Shown here one piece after another: positions 1-10,657 of a stretch of 64,000 bases of DNA. Location of the stretch: positions 310,001 to 374,000 of the forward strand of contig NZ_JNLC01000014.1 of the NCBI RefSeq assembly GCF_000702305.1, written 5' to 3'. The first letter of the stretch is position 1. Every line of letters begins with the position of its first letter. The stretch comes from Allobosea sp. 117 (GTDB lineage Bacteria; Pseudomonadota; Alphaproteobacteria; Rhizobiales; Xanthobacteraceae). A program made the translations under genes and the position numbers. The notes below the pieces were generated by a model. That model had not been told where the DNA came from, ran no database searches, and saw nothing but the letters and a program-made list of their open reading frames with translations.

Positions 1-64
1 CGGCGACGGCGGCGGCCAGCGCGAGAAGGACGGGCAGAAGGAGAATCGGGACGAGTCGTTTCAT
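1..64 (-). CDS. N-terminus of an exported protein (cut by window edge)
   Basis: Only the first 21 codons are present, reading leftward off the window. They encode MKRLVPILLLPVLLALAAAVA, a basic start followed by a long hydrophobic stretch, which is a typical Sec signal peptide or N-terminal anchor. The mature protein is outside the window, so its function cannot be stated. The gene is divergent from the acetoacetyl-CoA synthetase gene, and the two share the 243-bp region between them. Confidence 0.5.
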   Translation of the reverse strand, partial: MKRLVPILLLPVLLALAAAVA

Positions 65-270
65 GAGGTGTCAATAGAACCATGCGGCCGCGAGGGGAAA
101 CACCGCCGCAGACACCCTCGCGACATAGTCCGGTCAAAGCCGCCACGCGTCCCCGCGACGCTATGCGGCCATTCAGTACCGCCGGGATCGGCTGCACCAT
201 CATTCGCGTCTGTGTCTGTTTGATGGCCTGACAGGGATGAGAGACGAGGCTATGAATCCGGCGCATGATT

Positions 271-292
271 TCGCACCGCCGCGACGGTGCGA
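271..292. repeat. Inverted repeat in the leader before acetoacetyl-CoA synthetase
   Basis: Perfect 8-bp arms TCGCACCG and CGGTGCGA flank a 6-nt loop (CCGCGA), ending 15 bp before the start codon at 308. It could be an operator or an RNA hairpin in the 5' leader. The function is unknown. Confidence 0.35.
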
Positions 293-307
293 GGATAAAG
301 CCGGGGG

Positions 308-2284
<1,977 letters not shown>

Positions 2285-4063
2285 TCCTCGCGCGGGCGTG
2301 ACAGCCGGGCGAGCAGGATCACCGGCGCCAGCCCGACGAGAACGATGAACAGGGCGGCGATGGCGCCGTCCTCATAGGTGCCGCGCGCGGCCTCGCCATA
2401 GACATGGGTGGCCAGCGTCTCGAAGTTGAGCGGGCGCAGCATCAGCGTCGCCGGCAGCTCCTTCATGCAGTCGACGAAGACCAGCAGTGCCGCGGCGCCG
2501 AACGCCGGACGCAGCAGCGGCAGGTGTATGCGCCGCACGACGCCGCCGGCCCGCTCGCCGAGGCTGCGCGCCGCCATGTCGAGGCTCGCATGGATCTTGC
2601 CGTAGCCTGCCTCCAGCCCGCCGACCGGGATCGCCAGGAAGCGGATCGCATAGGCGAGCACGAGCGCGGCGCCGGAGCCCGAGACGAGCAGGCCCGTCGA
2701 GACGCCGGCGAACTGGCGCGCAGCGGCGTCGACGAGATTGTCGAAGGCGGCGAGCGGCACCAGCAGCCCCACCGCCAGCACCGTTCCGGGCACCGCATAG
2801 CCGATGCCGGCGAGGCGGAGCGGCAGATGGGACGTCAGCGCGCCGAGGCGTACCGCGACGATCACAATGAAGCCGAGGGTGAGCGCGACGAGCGTCCCGA
2901 GGCCCGCGAACAGCGCGGTGTTGACGGCCTCGGTCCAGAGATCGGCGCTGATGCCGCTGAACCGCCAGCGGGCATAGGCGGTATGGAGCAGGTGCCCGGC
3001 CGGCAGCAGGAATCCGAGCGTGACGGGGATGAGGCAGGCGAGCGCGGCGAGCGTCGCGGCAAGCGGACCGAGGTCACGGCGCAGGGGCGGACGTGCCCGC
3101 GAGCCGACATTCGCCACCGAGATATGCCGGCGGCCCCAGCGTTCCAGGGCGACGAGGCCGAGTATGATGAGGAGAATAAAGAGGGCGATCTGGGCGGCAC
3201 CGGGCAGGCTCGATCGGTTCAGCCAGGTCGAGTAGATGGACAAGGTGAGCGTCTGCACCCCGAGGAATTCGGAGGCGCCGATGTCGTTCACCGTCTCCAT
3301 CAGCGCCAGCGTCATGCCGACCGCGATGGCCGGGCGGGCGAGCGGCAGCGCGATGCGGACGAAGGTGCCGAACGGTCCCCAGCCCAGCGTGCGCGCGGCA
3401 TCGAGCGCCGAGGCGGTCTGCACCAGGAAGGCGGAGCGTGCGGTGAGGTAGACGTAAGGGTAGAGCACCAGCCCGAGCAGCACGATGCAGCCCCAGAGCG
3501 AGCGCACCTCGGGCAGCGGCAGGTCGCGGGGATTGCTCATGCCGAGCGCCGCGCGCAGGGCCGTCGGGATCGGCCCGAGCGGATGCACGGCGTCGAGATA
3601 GACATAGGCCTGGATATAGGTCGGCACGGCGAGCGGCAGCAGCAGCGCCCATTCGAACAGGCCGCGGCCGGGAAAGCGGCACACCGCGACCAGCCACGCC
3701 GTGCCGGTGCCGATGACCGCGACGAGCACGCCGACACCGGCGACCAGCAGCGCCGTCTGGGTCAGCGCGTGCGGCAGGACGTTGGCAGCAAGGTGGGACC
3801 ACAGGTCGCCGGAGCCCTGCGCCGCGATGGGCAGCAGGGCGGCGACCGGCGCCAGCACGAGCACGACCACGGCGAGCGCGGCGAAGCGCAGGCCGGCGCG
3901 CCCCTTCCCCATTCCTGCCGTGGGCTGCAAGCGGGAAGACGCCGCGCCCCGTTCGATCGATGCGTCCACCAAGACGGCGTCCCGGGCGTTCAATAGACAA
4001 GCCGCCCCACCGGAGGCCCGGCGGGACGGCGTGGCTGGCGGCGGTTTCAGCCGCGCGGCGGAG

Positions 4064-5119
4064 TCAGTTGTCGAAGCCGACCTTGTCGACCAGATCGGCC
4101 GCCTGCTTGCGCGCCTTGGCCACCGCGACGAGGTCGACATTGTCGACCTTCAGCGGGCCGAAGGAGGCGATGATCGGATCGACCGGCGCCTCGGCCACCA
4201 CCGGATACTCGTAATTGCCCTTGGCATAGAGGTCCTGGGCCTCCGCCGAGACGAGATATTCGAGCAGCTTCACGGCATTCGCCTTGTTCGGCGCGTTCTT
4301 GGCGACCGCCGCGCCGGAGATGTTGATCGAGGTGCCGCCCTTCTCGAAGGTCGGCAGCACGACGTTGATCGCCTCGGCCCACTTCTCCTGCTCGGGGCCG
4401 CCCTTGCCGGAGCGCATCAGCCCCACATAGTAGGAGTTGCCGATGCCGACGTCGCAGATGCCGCCGAGGATGTCGCGGGCGTTCTCGCGGTCGCCGCCAG
4501 CCGGCTTGCGAGCAAGGTTCGCCTTCACCCCCTTCAGCCATTCCTCGGCCTTGGCCTCGCCGTGATGGACGATATAGGCGGCGATCAGCGCCGTGTTGTA
4601 GGGATGCTTGCCGGAGCGGATGCAGATCTTGCCCTTCCACTTCGGGTCGGCGAGGCCCTCATAGGTGAGCGCGGTATCCTTCACGCGGTCCTTGGAGACA
4701 TAGGCGACGCGGGCGCGCGCGGAGAGCGCGTACCAGGAGCCGTCGGCGCCGCGCAGATTGGCGGGGACCGCCTTGTCCAGCACCTCGGACTTCACCGGCT
4801 GGGTGATGCCGCCGTCGACCACGTCGAGCAGGTTGCCGATATCGACGGTCATCAGCACGTCGGCCGGCGAGGATGCGCCCTCGGTCTTCACGCGCTCGAC
4901 GAGGCCGTCCTTCACGAACACGCTGTTGACCTTGATGCCGGTCGCCTTGGTGAAGCCCTCGAAGAGCGGCTTGGCGAGGCCCGGCTCGCGGGTGGTGTAG
5001 ATGTTCACCACCTCCTCGGCGCCTGCCGCCAGCGGGGCGAAGCCGGCCGCGAGAATGAGGCCGGCGGCGAGGCGGGCGAGACGCCGCGCACCGGGGATGG
5101 CGGCTTGGTTGCGGGCCAT
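4064..5119 (-). CDS. Fe(3+) ABC transporter periplasmic binding protein (FbpA/FutA type)
   Basis: Periplasmic ferric-iron receptor delivering Fe3+ to the adjacent permease. The protein is 351 aa from ATG 5119, which has AGGAG about 7 nt upstream. A signal peptide covers roughly residues 1–33, cut near LAAGAEE. The mature start EEVVNIYTTREPGLAKPLF is characteristic of class II iron-binding proteins, and the later segment GICDVGIGNSYYVGLM contains the paired tyrosines that coordinate iron in FbpA/FutA. An ICE-like palindrome at 5243–5257 lies about 125 bp upstream. Iron as substrate is inferred from family motifs plus the bacterioferritin neighbours. Confidence 0.9.
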   Translation of the reverse strand: MARNQAAIPGARRLARLAAGLILAAGFAPLAAGAEEVVNIYTTREPGLAKPLFEGFTKATGIKVNSVFVKDGLVERVKTEGASSPADVLMTVDIGNLLDVVDGGITQPVKSEVLDKAVPANLRGADGSWYALSARARVAYVSKDRVKDTALTYEGLADPKWKGKICIRSGKHPYNTALIAAYIVHHGEAKAEEWLKGVKANLARKPAGGDRENARDILGGICDVGIGNSYYVGLMRSGKGGPEQEKWAEAINVVLPTFEKGGTSINISGAAVAKNAPNKANAVKLLEYLVSAEAQDLYAKGNYEYPVVAEAPVDPIIASFGPLKVDNVDLVAVAKARKQAADLVDKVGFDN

Positions 5120-5242
5120 CTGAGCTCTCCTGCTTTCGGGCGGCACGTGCCGCGGATGTCGGATCGGCGGTCCGCCGAGTGCAGGATGCAGCTAGTATGC
5201 GCCTTCCGCTGGGTCAATAAAAAGGTATGTCATTGCAATATC

Positions 5243-5257
5243 TTGGAAATATTCCAA
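5243..5257. promoter_or_regulatory. ICE-like (Irr) box upstream of the iron-binding protein gene
   Basis: TTGGAAATATTCCAA has perfect 6-bp arms (TTGGAA/TTCCAA) around a 3-bp spacer. This is the architecture of the rhizobial iron control element TTTAGAA-N3-TTCTAAA bound by Irr. It lies in an A+T-rich patch about 125 bp before the start codon at 5119. Irr often activates uptake genes from upstream sites in this way. Confidence 0.55.
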
Positions 5258-5284
5258 TTCAATTATAGGGCGACAACGCCAATG

Positions 5285-5310
5285 AAAAAGGCGGCCCGCA
5301 GGCCGCCTTT
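5285..5310 (-). terminator. Rho-independent terminator of bfr
   Basis: A 10-bp perfect stem, AAAGGCGGCC/GGCCGCCTTT, with a 4-nt loop is followed on the minus strand by a run of five T. It starts about 25 bp after the bfr stop codon. Confidence 0.85.
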
Positions 5311-5334
5311 CCGCATCGTGCCGGCTTTTCGCGA

Positions 5335-5814
5335 TCAGTCGTCGAGATCGCCGATATGGTGCTGGGCGTAGAGTTGGAGGCCGAGCTTGGAGATGAGATC
5401 GAGCTGGGTCTCGAGAAAGTCGATATGGCCTTCCTCGTCCGCCATCAGCGCCTTGAACAGGTCGCGACTCGGATAGTCCTGCACCGTCTCGCAATAGGTA
5501 GCGGCCTCCTGGTAGAGCGCGCGCGCCTCGAGCTCGGCGGCGAGGTCGCATTCGATGACCTCCTTCACGTCCTGGCCGATGCGCAGCGGGTCGAGCACCT
5601 GCAGGTTCGGGAAGCCGTCGAGGAACAGGATGCGGTCGATGAAGCGGTCGGCGTGGTGCATCTCCTCGATCGACTCGGCGCGCCACTTGGCGGCCAGCTT
5701 CTTGTAGCCCCAGTTGTCCAGCATGCGGAAATGCAGCCAATACTGGTTGATCGCGGTGAGCTCGGAGCGCACGCCCCTGTTGAGATATTCGATGACCTTT
5801 GCGTCGCCCTTCAT
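5335..5814 (-). CDS. bfr: Bacterioferritin
   Basis: Iron-storage protein forming 24-subunit haem-containing shells; it oxidises Fe2+ at a dinuclear ferroxidase centre and stores it as a ferric mineral in the cytosol. The 159-aa length is standard. All ferroxidase ligands are present at canonical positions: E18, E51, H54, E94, E127, H130. The haem-ligand Met is M52 (EEMHHAD) and Tyr25 is conserved. Transcription ends at the hairpin at 5285–5310. An ICE-like box lies 37 bp upstream of the start. Together with the bfd-like gene upstream it forms a storage/release pair beside an iron importer. Confidence 0.97.
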   Translation of the reverse strand: MKGDAKVIEYLNRGVRSELTAINQYWLHFRMLDNWGYKKLAAKWRAESIEEMHHADRFIDRILFLDGFPNLQVLDPLRIGQDVKEVIECDLAAELEARALYQEAATYCETVQDYPSRDLFKALMADEEGHIDFLETQLDLISKLGLQLYAQHHIGDLDD

Positions 5815-5850
5815 GGCTGCGATCTCCGTTCGAGTGCGGTTCGCAGTTTT

Positions 5851-5865
5851 TTAGAATAGTTCCAA
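5851..5865. promoter_or_regulatory. ICE-like (Irr) box upstream of bfr
   Basis: TTAGAATAGTTCCAA has arms TTAGAA/TTCCAA with a 3-bp spacer and is preceded by a T-run, matching the ICE pattern with one arm mismatch. It is 37 bp upstream of the bfr start, where Irr binding would be expected to repress under iron limitation. Confidence 0.6.
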
Positions 5866-5926
5866 TTTTCTCGCAAGGCGAAGCGAGGCTCCGGCGGCAA
5901 AAACGGTTGTGGGGAAACGGACCGCC

Positions 5927-6229
5927 TCACTCCGCGGCGAGCGGCAGAGCGGACTCGTGGGCGTGCTGATGCGCGTTGGAATGCGGATGCGCATGGGAAT
6001 GCCCGCCATTGGCATGGGCCGTCACCGGGCATTCCAGCGGACAGGCGCTGCAGGCGGAGCCGTTGATGTCGTCGATCAGCTTGCGGATGGTGCGGGCGCA
6101 GCGGCCGCATTGCGGGCTGCAGCCGAGGCAGCGATAGACCTGCCCGGCCGTGCGCAGATTGACGCCGGGCTCGGCGACCGCCTCGCGGACCTGACGGTCG
6201 GAAAGCACATTGCAGGAGCAGACGATCAT
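5927..6229 (-). CDS. bfd: Bacterioferritin-associated ferredoxin (Bfd-like) with His-rich tail
   Basis: Small [2Fe-2S] protein expected to reduce bacterioferritin so that stored iron is released. The BFD fold covers about residues 1–55, with the cluster cysteines C4-x-C6 near the N-terminus and C41-x2-C44 in the segment SPQCGRC; C34 and C37 are additional. The protein is 100 aa, longer than the usual ~64–75. The excess is a tail from about residue 70 with repeated HxH elements (HSHAHPHSNAHQHAH), possibly a metal-binding appendage. A near-perfect ICE lies 30 bp upstream of the start. It is encoded on the same strand as bfr, 112 bp upstream, but each has its own ICE. Confidence 0.88.
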   Translation of the reverse strand: MIVCSCNVLSDRQVREAVAEPGVNLRTAGQVYRCLGCSPQCGRCARTIRKLIDDINGSACSACPLECPVTAHANGGHSHAHPHSNAHQHAHESALPLAAE

Positions 6230-6258
6230 CGGGTGGCGGAACCGAAGTGCTTAGCTCA

Positions 6259-6274
6259 TTAGAATTATTCTAAA
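6259..6274. promoter_or_regulatory. ICE (Irr) box upstream of bfd
   Basis: TTAGAATTATTCTAAA is the best of the three copies: perfect arms TTAGAA/TTCTAA with a 3-bp spacer, matching 13 of 14 fixed consensus positions. It is 30 bp upstream of the bfd start codon. Confidence 0.75.
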
Positions 6275-6407
6275 AAGAGCCTTCCACTTCTCTTCTCGCG
6301 CTATTCCGCACGGTCGTCAATCGGGAAATCCAAATATGCCGATAGCGTGAAGCGATAATACGCAGATCGACGGATCTCTATTTTTATTTATTCTAGATTG
6401 AGAAACT

Positions 6408-7043
6408 TCACATCATCTGGACTGGCAAGCGTTGCACGGCCGCCGTCTCGCCAGCCGGCGCCACTGGATCGCTGCCAAGCCGCGCGAACAGCAGGTGATC
6501 CTGCCAGACGCCGTTGATGCAGAGGAATTCGCGGCCATAGCCCTCGCGCCGGAAGCCGACCCGGCACAGCAGGCGGATGGAGGGCGTGTTGCTCGGCAGG
6601 CAGGCCGCCTCGATGCGCCTCAGTCCCAGCGTGCCGTGTGCGAAAGGCAGCAGCGCGGTGACCGCGGCGGTCATATGGCCCTTGCCGGCATGGGGCGCGC
6701 CCATCCAGTAGCCGAGGCTCGCGGTCTGCGCGACGCCGCGCCGGACGTTGGAGAGCGTCACCCCGCCGAGCAGGGCGCGATCGGCGGACCGGAAGACGAG
6801 AAAGGGATAGGCCTGGTCCTCGCCGATGTCCTTGGCGTAGCGGCGCACCCGGCGGCGGAAGGCGCCGCGCGTGAGGTCATAGGGCGGCCAGAGCGGCTCC
6901 CAGGGCGCCAGGAACTCGCGGCTCTGCTCGCGCAGCGACGCCCAGGCGGCGAAGTCCGACATCTGCGGTACGCGCAGGACGACGCCGTTCCCCTCGATCA
7001 GGGGTGGCGGGTCCGACCAGGAGACGCTGCGGAACAGTGCCAT
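6408..7043 (-). CDS. GNAT family N-acetyltransferase (RimJ/RimL-like)
   Basis: Predicted acetyl-CoA-dependent acetyltransferase of 211 aa, of the type that acetylates protein N-termini (RimJ-like); the substrate is not shown by sequence. The first third (VVLRVPQMSDFAAWASLR) is the usual RimJ/L start. The acetyl-CoA-binding region is around LGYWMGAPHAGKGHMTAAV, and the SIRLLCRVGFRREGYG segment near residue 170 is diagnostic of the family. ATG 7043 was chosen because the upstream extension lacks family similarity. It lies 25 bp after the M16 peptidase gene and is likely the last gene of the thrC–M16 operon. Confidence 0.85.
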   Translation of the reverse strand: MALFRSVSWSDPPPLIEGNGVVLRVPQMSDFAAWASLREQSREFLAPWEPLWPPYDLTRGAFRRRVRRYAKDIGEDQAYPFLVFRSADRALLGGVTLSNVRRGVAQTASLGYWMGAPHAGKGHMTAAVTALLPFAHGTLGLRRIEAACLPSNTPSIRLLCRVGFRREGYGREFLCINGVWQDHLLFARLGSDPVAPAGETAAVQRLPVQMM

Positions 7044-7068
7044 GTGCGCCAGTCGCAGCGGCGTAGAA

Positions 7069-8358
7069 TTACGCCGCCTTCTTTTCCAAACGTTCCGCGA
7101 TGCGCGAGGCCGATTCAAGTGCCTTGCCGGGGCCGAGCGCCACAAAAGTGGGTCGGCCGCGCCCGAGCAGCGCACGGCCGGCAGCACGTGCATCCTCCAG
7201 CGTCACGGCGTCGAGCTTGGCGACGATCTCCTCCAGCGGGATCGGCCGGCCGAAGGCGAGCATCTGCCGGGCGAGCTGGTCGGCACGCGCGCCGGAATTC
7301 TCCAGCGCCGCCAGCAGCCCGACCTTGGCCTGCGCCTTGGAGCGGGAGAGCTCCGCCTCGCTCAGGGTCTCGATGGTCTCGCCGATCTGGTCGACCACCA
7401 CGTCGAGCAGCTCGGTGACGTCCTGCGCGTCGGTGCCGGCATAGACGCCGAACAGGCCGGTGTCGCCGTAGGCCCAGTGGAAGGAATAGACCGCGTAGCA
7501 CAGGCCGCGCGCCTCCCTCACCTCCTGGAACAGGCGCGAGGACATGCCCCCGCCGAGCGCGTTGGTGAAGACCTGCAGCGCGTGGATGGCGGGGTCGCGA
7601 TAGGAGATGCCCTCAAGGCCCAGCAGCAGATGCGCCTGCTCGAGGTCGCGCCCGCCGCCGACCTTCACGCCGCCTTCATAGCGGCCCTCGGCCGGAGCCG
7701 GCTTGCCAGTGGCCGGGAAGCCGGCGAGGCGCCTTTCCGCCTCCGCGACGACCTGCGCGTGCTCCACCGCGCCGGCGGCGGCGACGATGGCGCGGGGCCC
7801 ACGATAGTTGCGGTCGAGATAGGCGCGCAGACGCCCGGCGTCGAAGGAGCGCACCGTCTCCGGCGTGCCGAGGATCGAGCGGCCGATCGCCTGCCCGGGG
7901 AAAGCCCGCTCCTGGAACAGGTCGAAGACGAGGTCGTCCGGCGTGTCGAGCGCGGCGCCGATCTCTTGCACGATCACATTGTGCTCGCGCGTCAGTTCCT
8001 CGGGGTCGAAGGCCGGCTCGGTGAGGATGTCGGCCAGCACGTCGAGGGCGAGCGGCACGTCCTCGCCCAGCACCCGCGCGTGATAGGCGGTGTGCTCGAC
8101 GCTGGTCGCCGCGTTGATGTCGCCGCCGACCGCCTCGATCTCCTCGGCGATGGCGCGGGCGCTGCGCCGGCGCGTGCCCTTGAACGCCATGTGCTCCAGC
8201 AGGTGCGAGATGCCGTGCTCGTCCGCCGCCTCATCGCGCGCGCCGGCGCCGACCCACACGCCAAGCGAGGCAGTGGCGAGATGCGGCATCGGGTCGGTGA
8301 TGACGGTGACGCCGTTGGGAAGCGTGGTGATCTCGATATCGGGCTTGGTGGTGCTCAT
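7069..8358 (-). CDS. M16 family zinc metallopeptidase (mitochondrial-processing-peptidase-like)
   Basis: Zinc peptidase related to mitochondrial processing peptidase beta and PqqL/YmxG, conserved in alphaproteobacteria; the natural substrate is uncertain. The 429-aa length is typical. The inverted zinc motif HLLEH is at residues 52–56, and the third ligand E132 lies 80 residues after H52, the same spacing as in mitochondrial beta-MPP, so the site looks active. The start codon overlaps the thrC stop by 4 nt (ATGA), which implies translational coupling. The thrC–M16–acetyltransferase order recurs in rhizobia. Confidence 0.94.
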   Translation of the reverse strand: MSTTKPDIEITTLPNGVTVITDPMPHLATASLGVWVGAGARDEAADEHGISHLLEHMAFKGTRRRSARAIAEEIEAVGGDINAATSVEHTAYHARVLGEDVPLALDVLADILTEPAFDPEELTREHNVIVQEIGAALDTPDDLVFDLFQERAFPGQAIGRSILGTPETVRSFDAGRLRAYLDRNYRGPRAIVAAAGAVEHAQVVAEAERRLAGFPATGKPAPAEGRYEGGVKVGGGRDLEQAHLLLGLEGISYRDPAIHALQVFTNALGGGMSSRLFQEVREARGLCYAVYSFHWAYGDTGLFGVYAGTDAQDVTELLDVVVDQIGETIETLSEAELSRSKAQAKVGLLAALENSGARADQLARQMLAFGRPIPLEEIVAKLDAVTLEDARAAGRALLGRGRPTFVALGPGKALESASRIAERLEKKAA

Positions 8359-9767
8359 GAAGCGGTCTCCGAGGCCGCGCGGGCATGCGCCTCGACATAG
8401 GCCTCGATGGCGGCGAGGTCGTTCGGCAGGGTCGGCGTGCGCTCCGGCCGTTCCAGCAGGTCGGCGAGGTGCGGGGGCAGCGCCGGGCGCTCGCCGCAGG
8501 CGCGCTCCACCGCGTCCGGGAACTTGGCGGGATGGGCGGTCGCCAGCACCACCTGCGGCACGTGCGGATCGTGCTTCACCCGCTCGGCCACCGAGACCGC
8601 CACCGCGCTATGCGGATCGAGCAGATAGCCGGCCTCGCGCTGCACGCGGGCGATGGTCGCGGCGGTCTCCGCCTCGTCGGTGCGGGCGGCGTCGAACTCG
8701 GCGCGGATCGCGTCAAGCGCTCCGTTGGGCGGCGAGAAGGCGCCGGACTGCGACAGGCTCGCCATCAGCCCGCGCAGCGCACCGGCGTCGCGGTCGAGCG
8801 CGTCGAACAGCAGGCGCTCGAAATTGGACGAGACCTGGATGTCCATGGAGGGCGAGGAGGACGGCACCACGCCGGTCACCTCGTAGCGGCCGGTGGCCAG
8901 CGTGCGGGCGAGGATGTCGTTCACATTGGTCGCGATCACCAGCCGGTCGACCGGCAGGCCCATGCGCTTGGCGACATAGCCCGCGAAGATGTCGCCGAAA
9001 TTGCCGGTCGGCACCACGAAGGAGAGCTTGCGGTGCGGCGCGCCGAGTGCCACGCCGGCGACGAAGTAGTAGACCACCTGCGCGACGATGCGCGCCCAGT
9101 TGATGGAGTTCACGCCGGCCAGCGCGAGCCGGTCGCGGAAGGCGTGATGGTTGAACATCGCCTTCACATGCGCCTGGCAGTCATCGAAGGTGCCCTCCAC
9201 CGCGATGGCGTGGACATTGGCGTCCGGCACCGTCGTCATCTGGCGGCGCTGCACCTCGGAGACCCGGCCGGCCGGATAGAGGATGAACACATCGGTGCGC
9301 GCGCTGCCGCGGAACGCCTCGATGGCGGCGCTCCCGGTATCGCCCGAGGTCGCGCCGACGATGGTCGCGCGCTGGCCGCGCTCGGCCAGCACGTGGTCCA
9401 TCATGCGGCCCAGGAGCTGCATGGCGACGTCCTTGAAGGCGAGCGTCGGGCCGTGGAACAGCTCCAGCACGAAGCGGTTCGGGGCGATCTGGATGAGCGG
9501 TGTCACCGCCGGGTGGCGGAAGCCCGCATAGGCGGCCTCCAGCATCGGGCGCAGCACATCCGCCGGCACCGCGGCGTCAGTGAAGGGCGCGATGACCTTG
9601 TGCGCGACCTCGGCATAGGAATGGCCGGCGAGGCGGGCGATCTCCTGCGGCTGAAGCGCGGGAAACGCCTCGGGCACATAGAGGCCGCCGTCACGCGCGA
9701 GGCCGGCGAGCAGCGCATCGGAAAAGGCGAGCACGGGCGCCTCGCCCCGGGTCGAAACATAGCGCAA
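8355..9767 (-). CDS. thrC: Threonine synthase
   Basis: PLP enzyme converting O-phospho-L-homoserine to L-threonine. The 470-aa protein begins RYVSTRGEAPV, the standard start of the long (fungal/gamma-type) ThrC class; the PLP lysine is in GPTLAFKDVA and the PLP phosphate is bound near ATSGDTGSAA. I chose a TTG start at 9767 because GGAGG lies 7 nt upstream and homologues begin at this point. The nearest upstream ATG, at 9809, would add a poorly conserved MGLPVFRLFEGGAA. The gene is coupled to the M16 peptidase gene and sits 158 bp after the SURF1 gene. Confidence 0.94.
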   Translation of the reverse strand: MRYVSTRGEAPVLAFSDALLAGLARDGGLYVPEAFPALQPQEIARLAGHSYAEVAHKVIAPFTDAAVPADVLRPMLEAAYAGFRHPAVTPLIQIAPNRFVLELFHGPTLAFKDVAMQLLGRMMDHVLAERGQRATIVGATSGDTGSAAIEAFRGSARTDVFILYPAGRVSEVQRRQMTTVPDANVHAIAVEGTFDDCQAHVKAMFNHHAFRDRLALAGVNSINWARIVAQVVYYFVAGVALGAPHRKLSFVVPTGNFGDIFAGYVAKRMGLPVDRLVIATNVNDILARTLATGRYEVTGVVPSSSPSMDIQVSSNFERLLFDALDRDAGALRGLMASLSQSGAFSPPNGALDAIRAEFDAARTDEAETAATIARVQREAGYLLDPHSAVAVSVAERVKHDPHVPQVVLATAHPAKFPDAVERACGERPALPPHLADLLERPERTPTLPNDLAAIEAYVEAHARAASETAS

Positions 9768-9925
9768 TGCAGCGCCTCCTTCGAAAAGGCGGAAGACCGG
9801 AAGGCCCATTACCGGCATGTTCCGGCGGACGGGCGTCCCGACTTCGGGAGTGGAACATGCTCTAGTGGGCGCGCCGCCGCTAGGCAAGGCGTCAGGCCTC
9901 CCGGCGGTCGGCGGCGCCCCGGCGC

Positions 9926-10657
9926 TCAGCGGCGCGCGCGCAGACGGGTGACGACGAAGGCGACGAACACGCCGAGCAGCGTCGCGGCGAGCCCGAACCA
10001 GGTGAGCGCATATTCAAGATGCCGGTTGGGGAAGGTCACCGGCGTCGCTCCGCCCTGCGGCAGGCCGCCGGGATTGGCCGTCGCGTCGGCATCGACCAGG
10101 AAGGGCGCGACACGCAATATGCCCTTGGCGGCGGCGATGGCGACCGGATCGCGGGTGAACCAGCTATCCTTCGCCGGGTCGTTCTCCGGGGTGAAGAGCC
10201 CCTCCTCCTCCGGCATGCGCAGGAGACCGGTGACGGTGACGACGCCCTCGGCCTGCCCCTCCGGCCGGCTCGCCGGCGCGCGCCTATCGAGCGGGACGAA
10301 GCCGCGATTGACGAGAATCGTCGCCCCGTCCGCGGTGACCAGCGGCGTGATCACCCAGTAGCCCGCGCCCGCCTCGATCACGGCGTAGACCTGCACCTCG
10401 AGGTCATGCCGGAACGAGCCGGTGACCTGGACGTGGCGATACTCGTCCTTGTCGAAGGTGACCTCGTCCCAGCCGGTCTCGGCGGGCACCGGGACCGGCG
10501 CCTGATGGACGCGTTCGCCGACCTTGGCGATCAGGTCCTGCTTCCAGGCGAGCCTTTCGAGCTGCCAGACGCCGAGCCCGACCAGCATCGCCAGCCCGGC
10601 GAGGGCGAGAATGCCGGGAAGGATCAGCGATCTCAGGGCGCGACGGCGCTCGCTCAC
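9926..10657 (-). CDS. SURF1 family cytochrome c oxidase assembly protein
   Basis: Inner-membrane assembly factor for the aa3 cytochrome oxidase, involved in haem a insertion into subunit I. The protein is 243 aa with one transmembrane helix near residues 13–31 and a second near 217–237, flanking a periplasmic domain: the SURF1 topology. Family motifs LGVWQLERLAWK and VNRGFVPLD are present, along with the C-terminal FPNRHLEYALTWFGLA. It overlaps the DUF983 gene by 4 nt and follows the cta cluster. Confidence 0.95.
   Translation of the reverse strand: MSERRRALRSLILPGILALAGLAMLVGLGVWQLERLAWKQDLIAKVGERVHQAPVPVPAETGWDEVTFDKDEYRHVQVTGSFRHDLEVQVYAVIEAGAGYWVITPLVTADGATILVNRGFVPLDRRAPASRPEGQAEGVVTVTGLLRMPEEEGLFTPENDPAKDSWFTRDPVAIAAAKGILRVAPFLVDADATANPGGLPQGGATPVTFPNRHLEYALTWFGLAATLLGVFVAFVVTRLRARR

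Noticed and set aside
6370-6407. A possible fourth iron box in TTATTCTAGATTGAGAAAC
   Set aside because: The two arms do not form the TTxGAA-N3-TTCxAA palindrome and the position is at the 3' end of the acetyltransferase gene.
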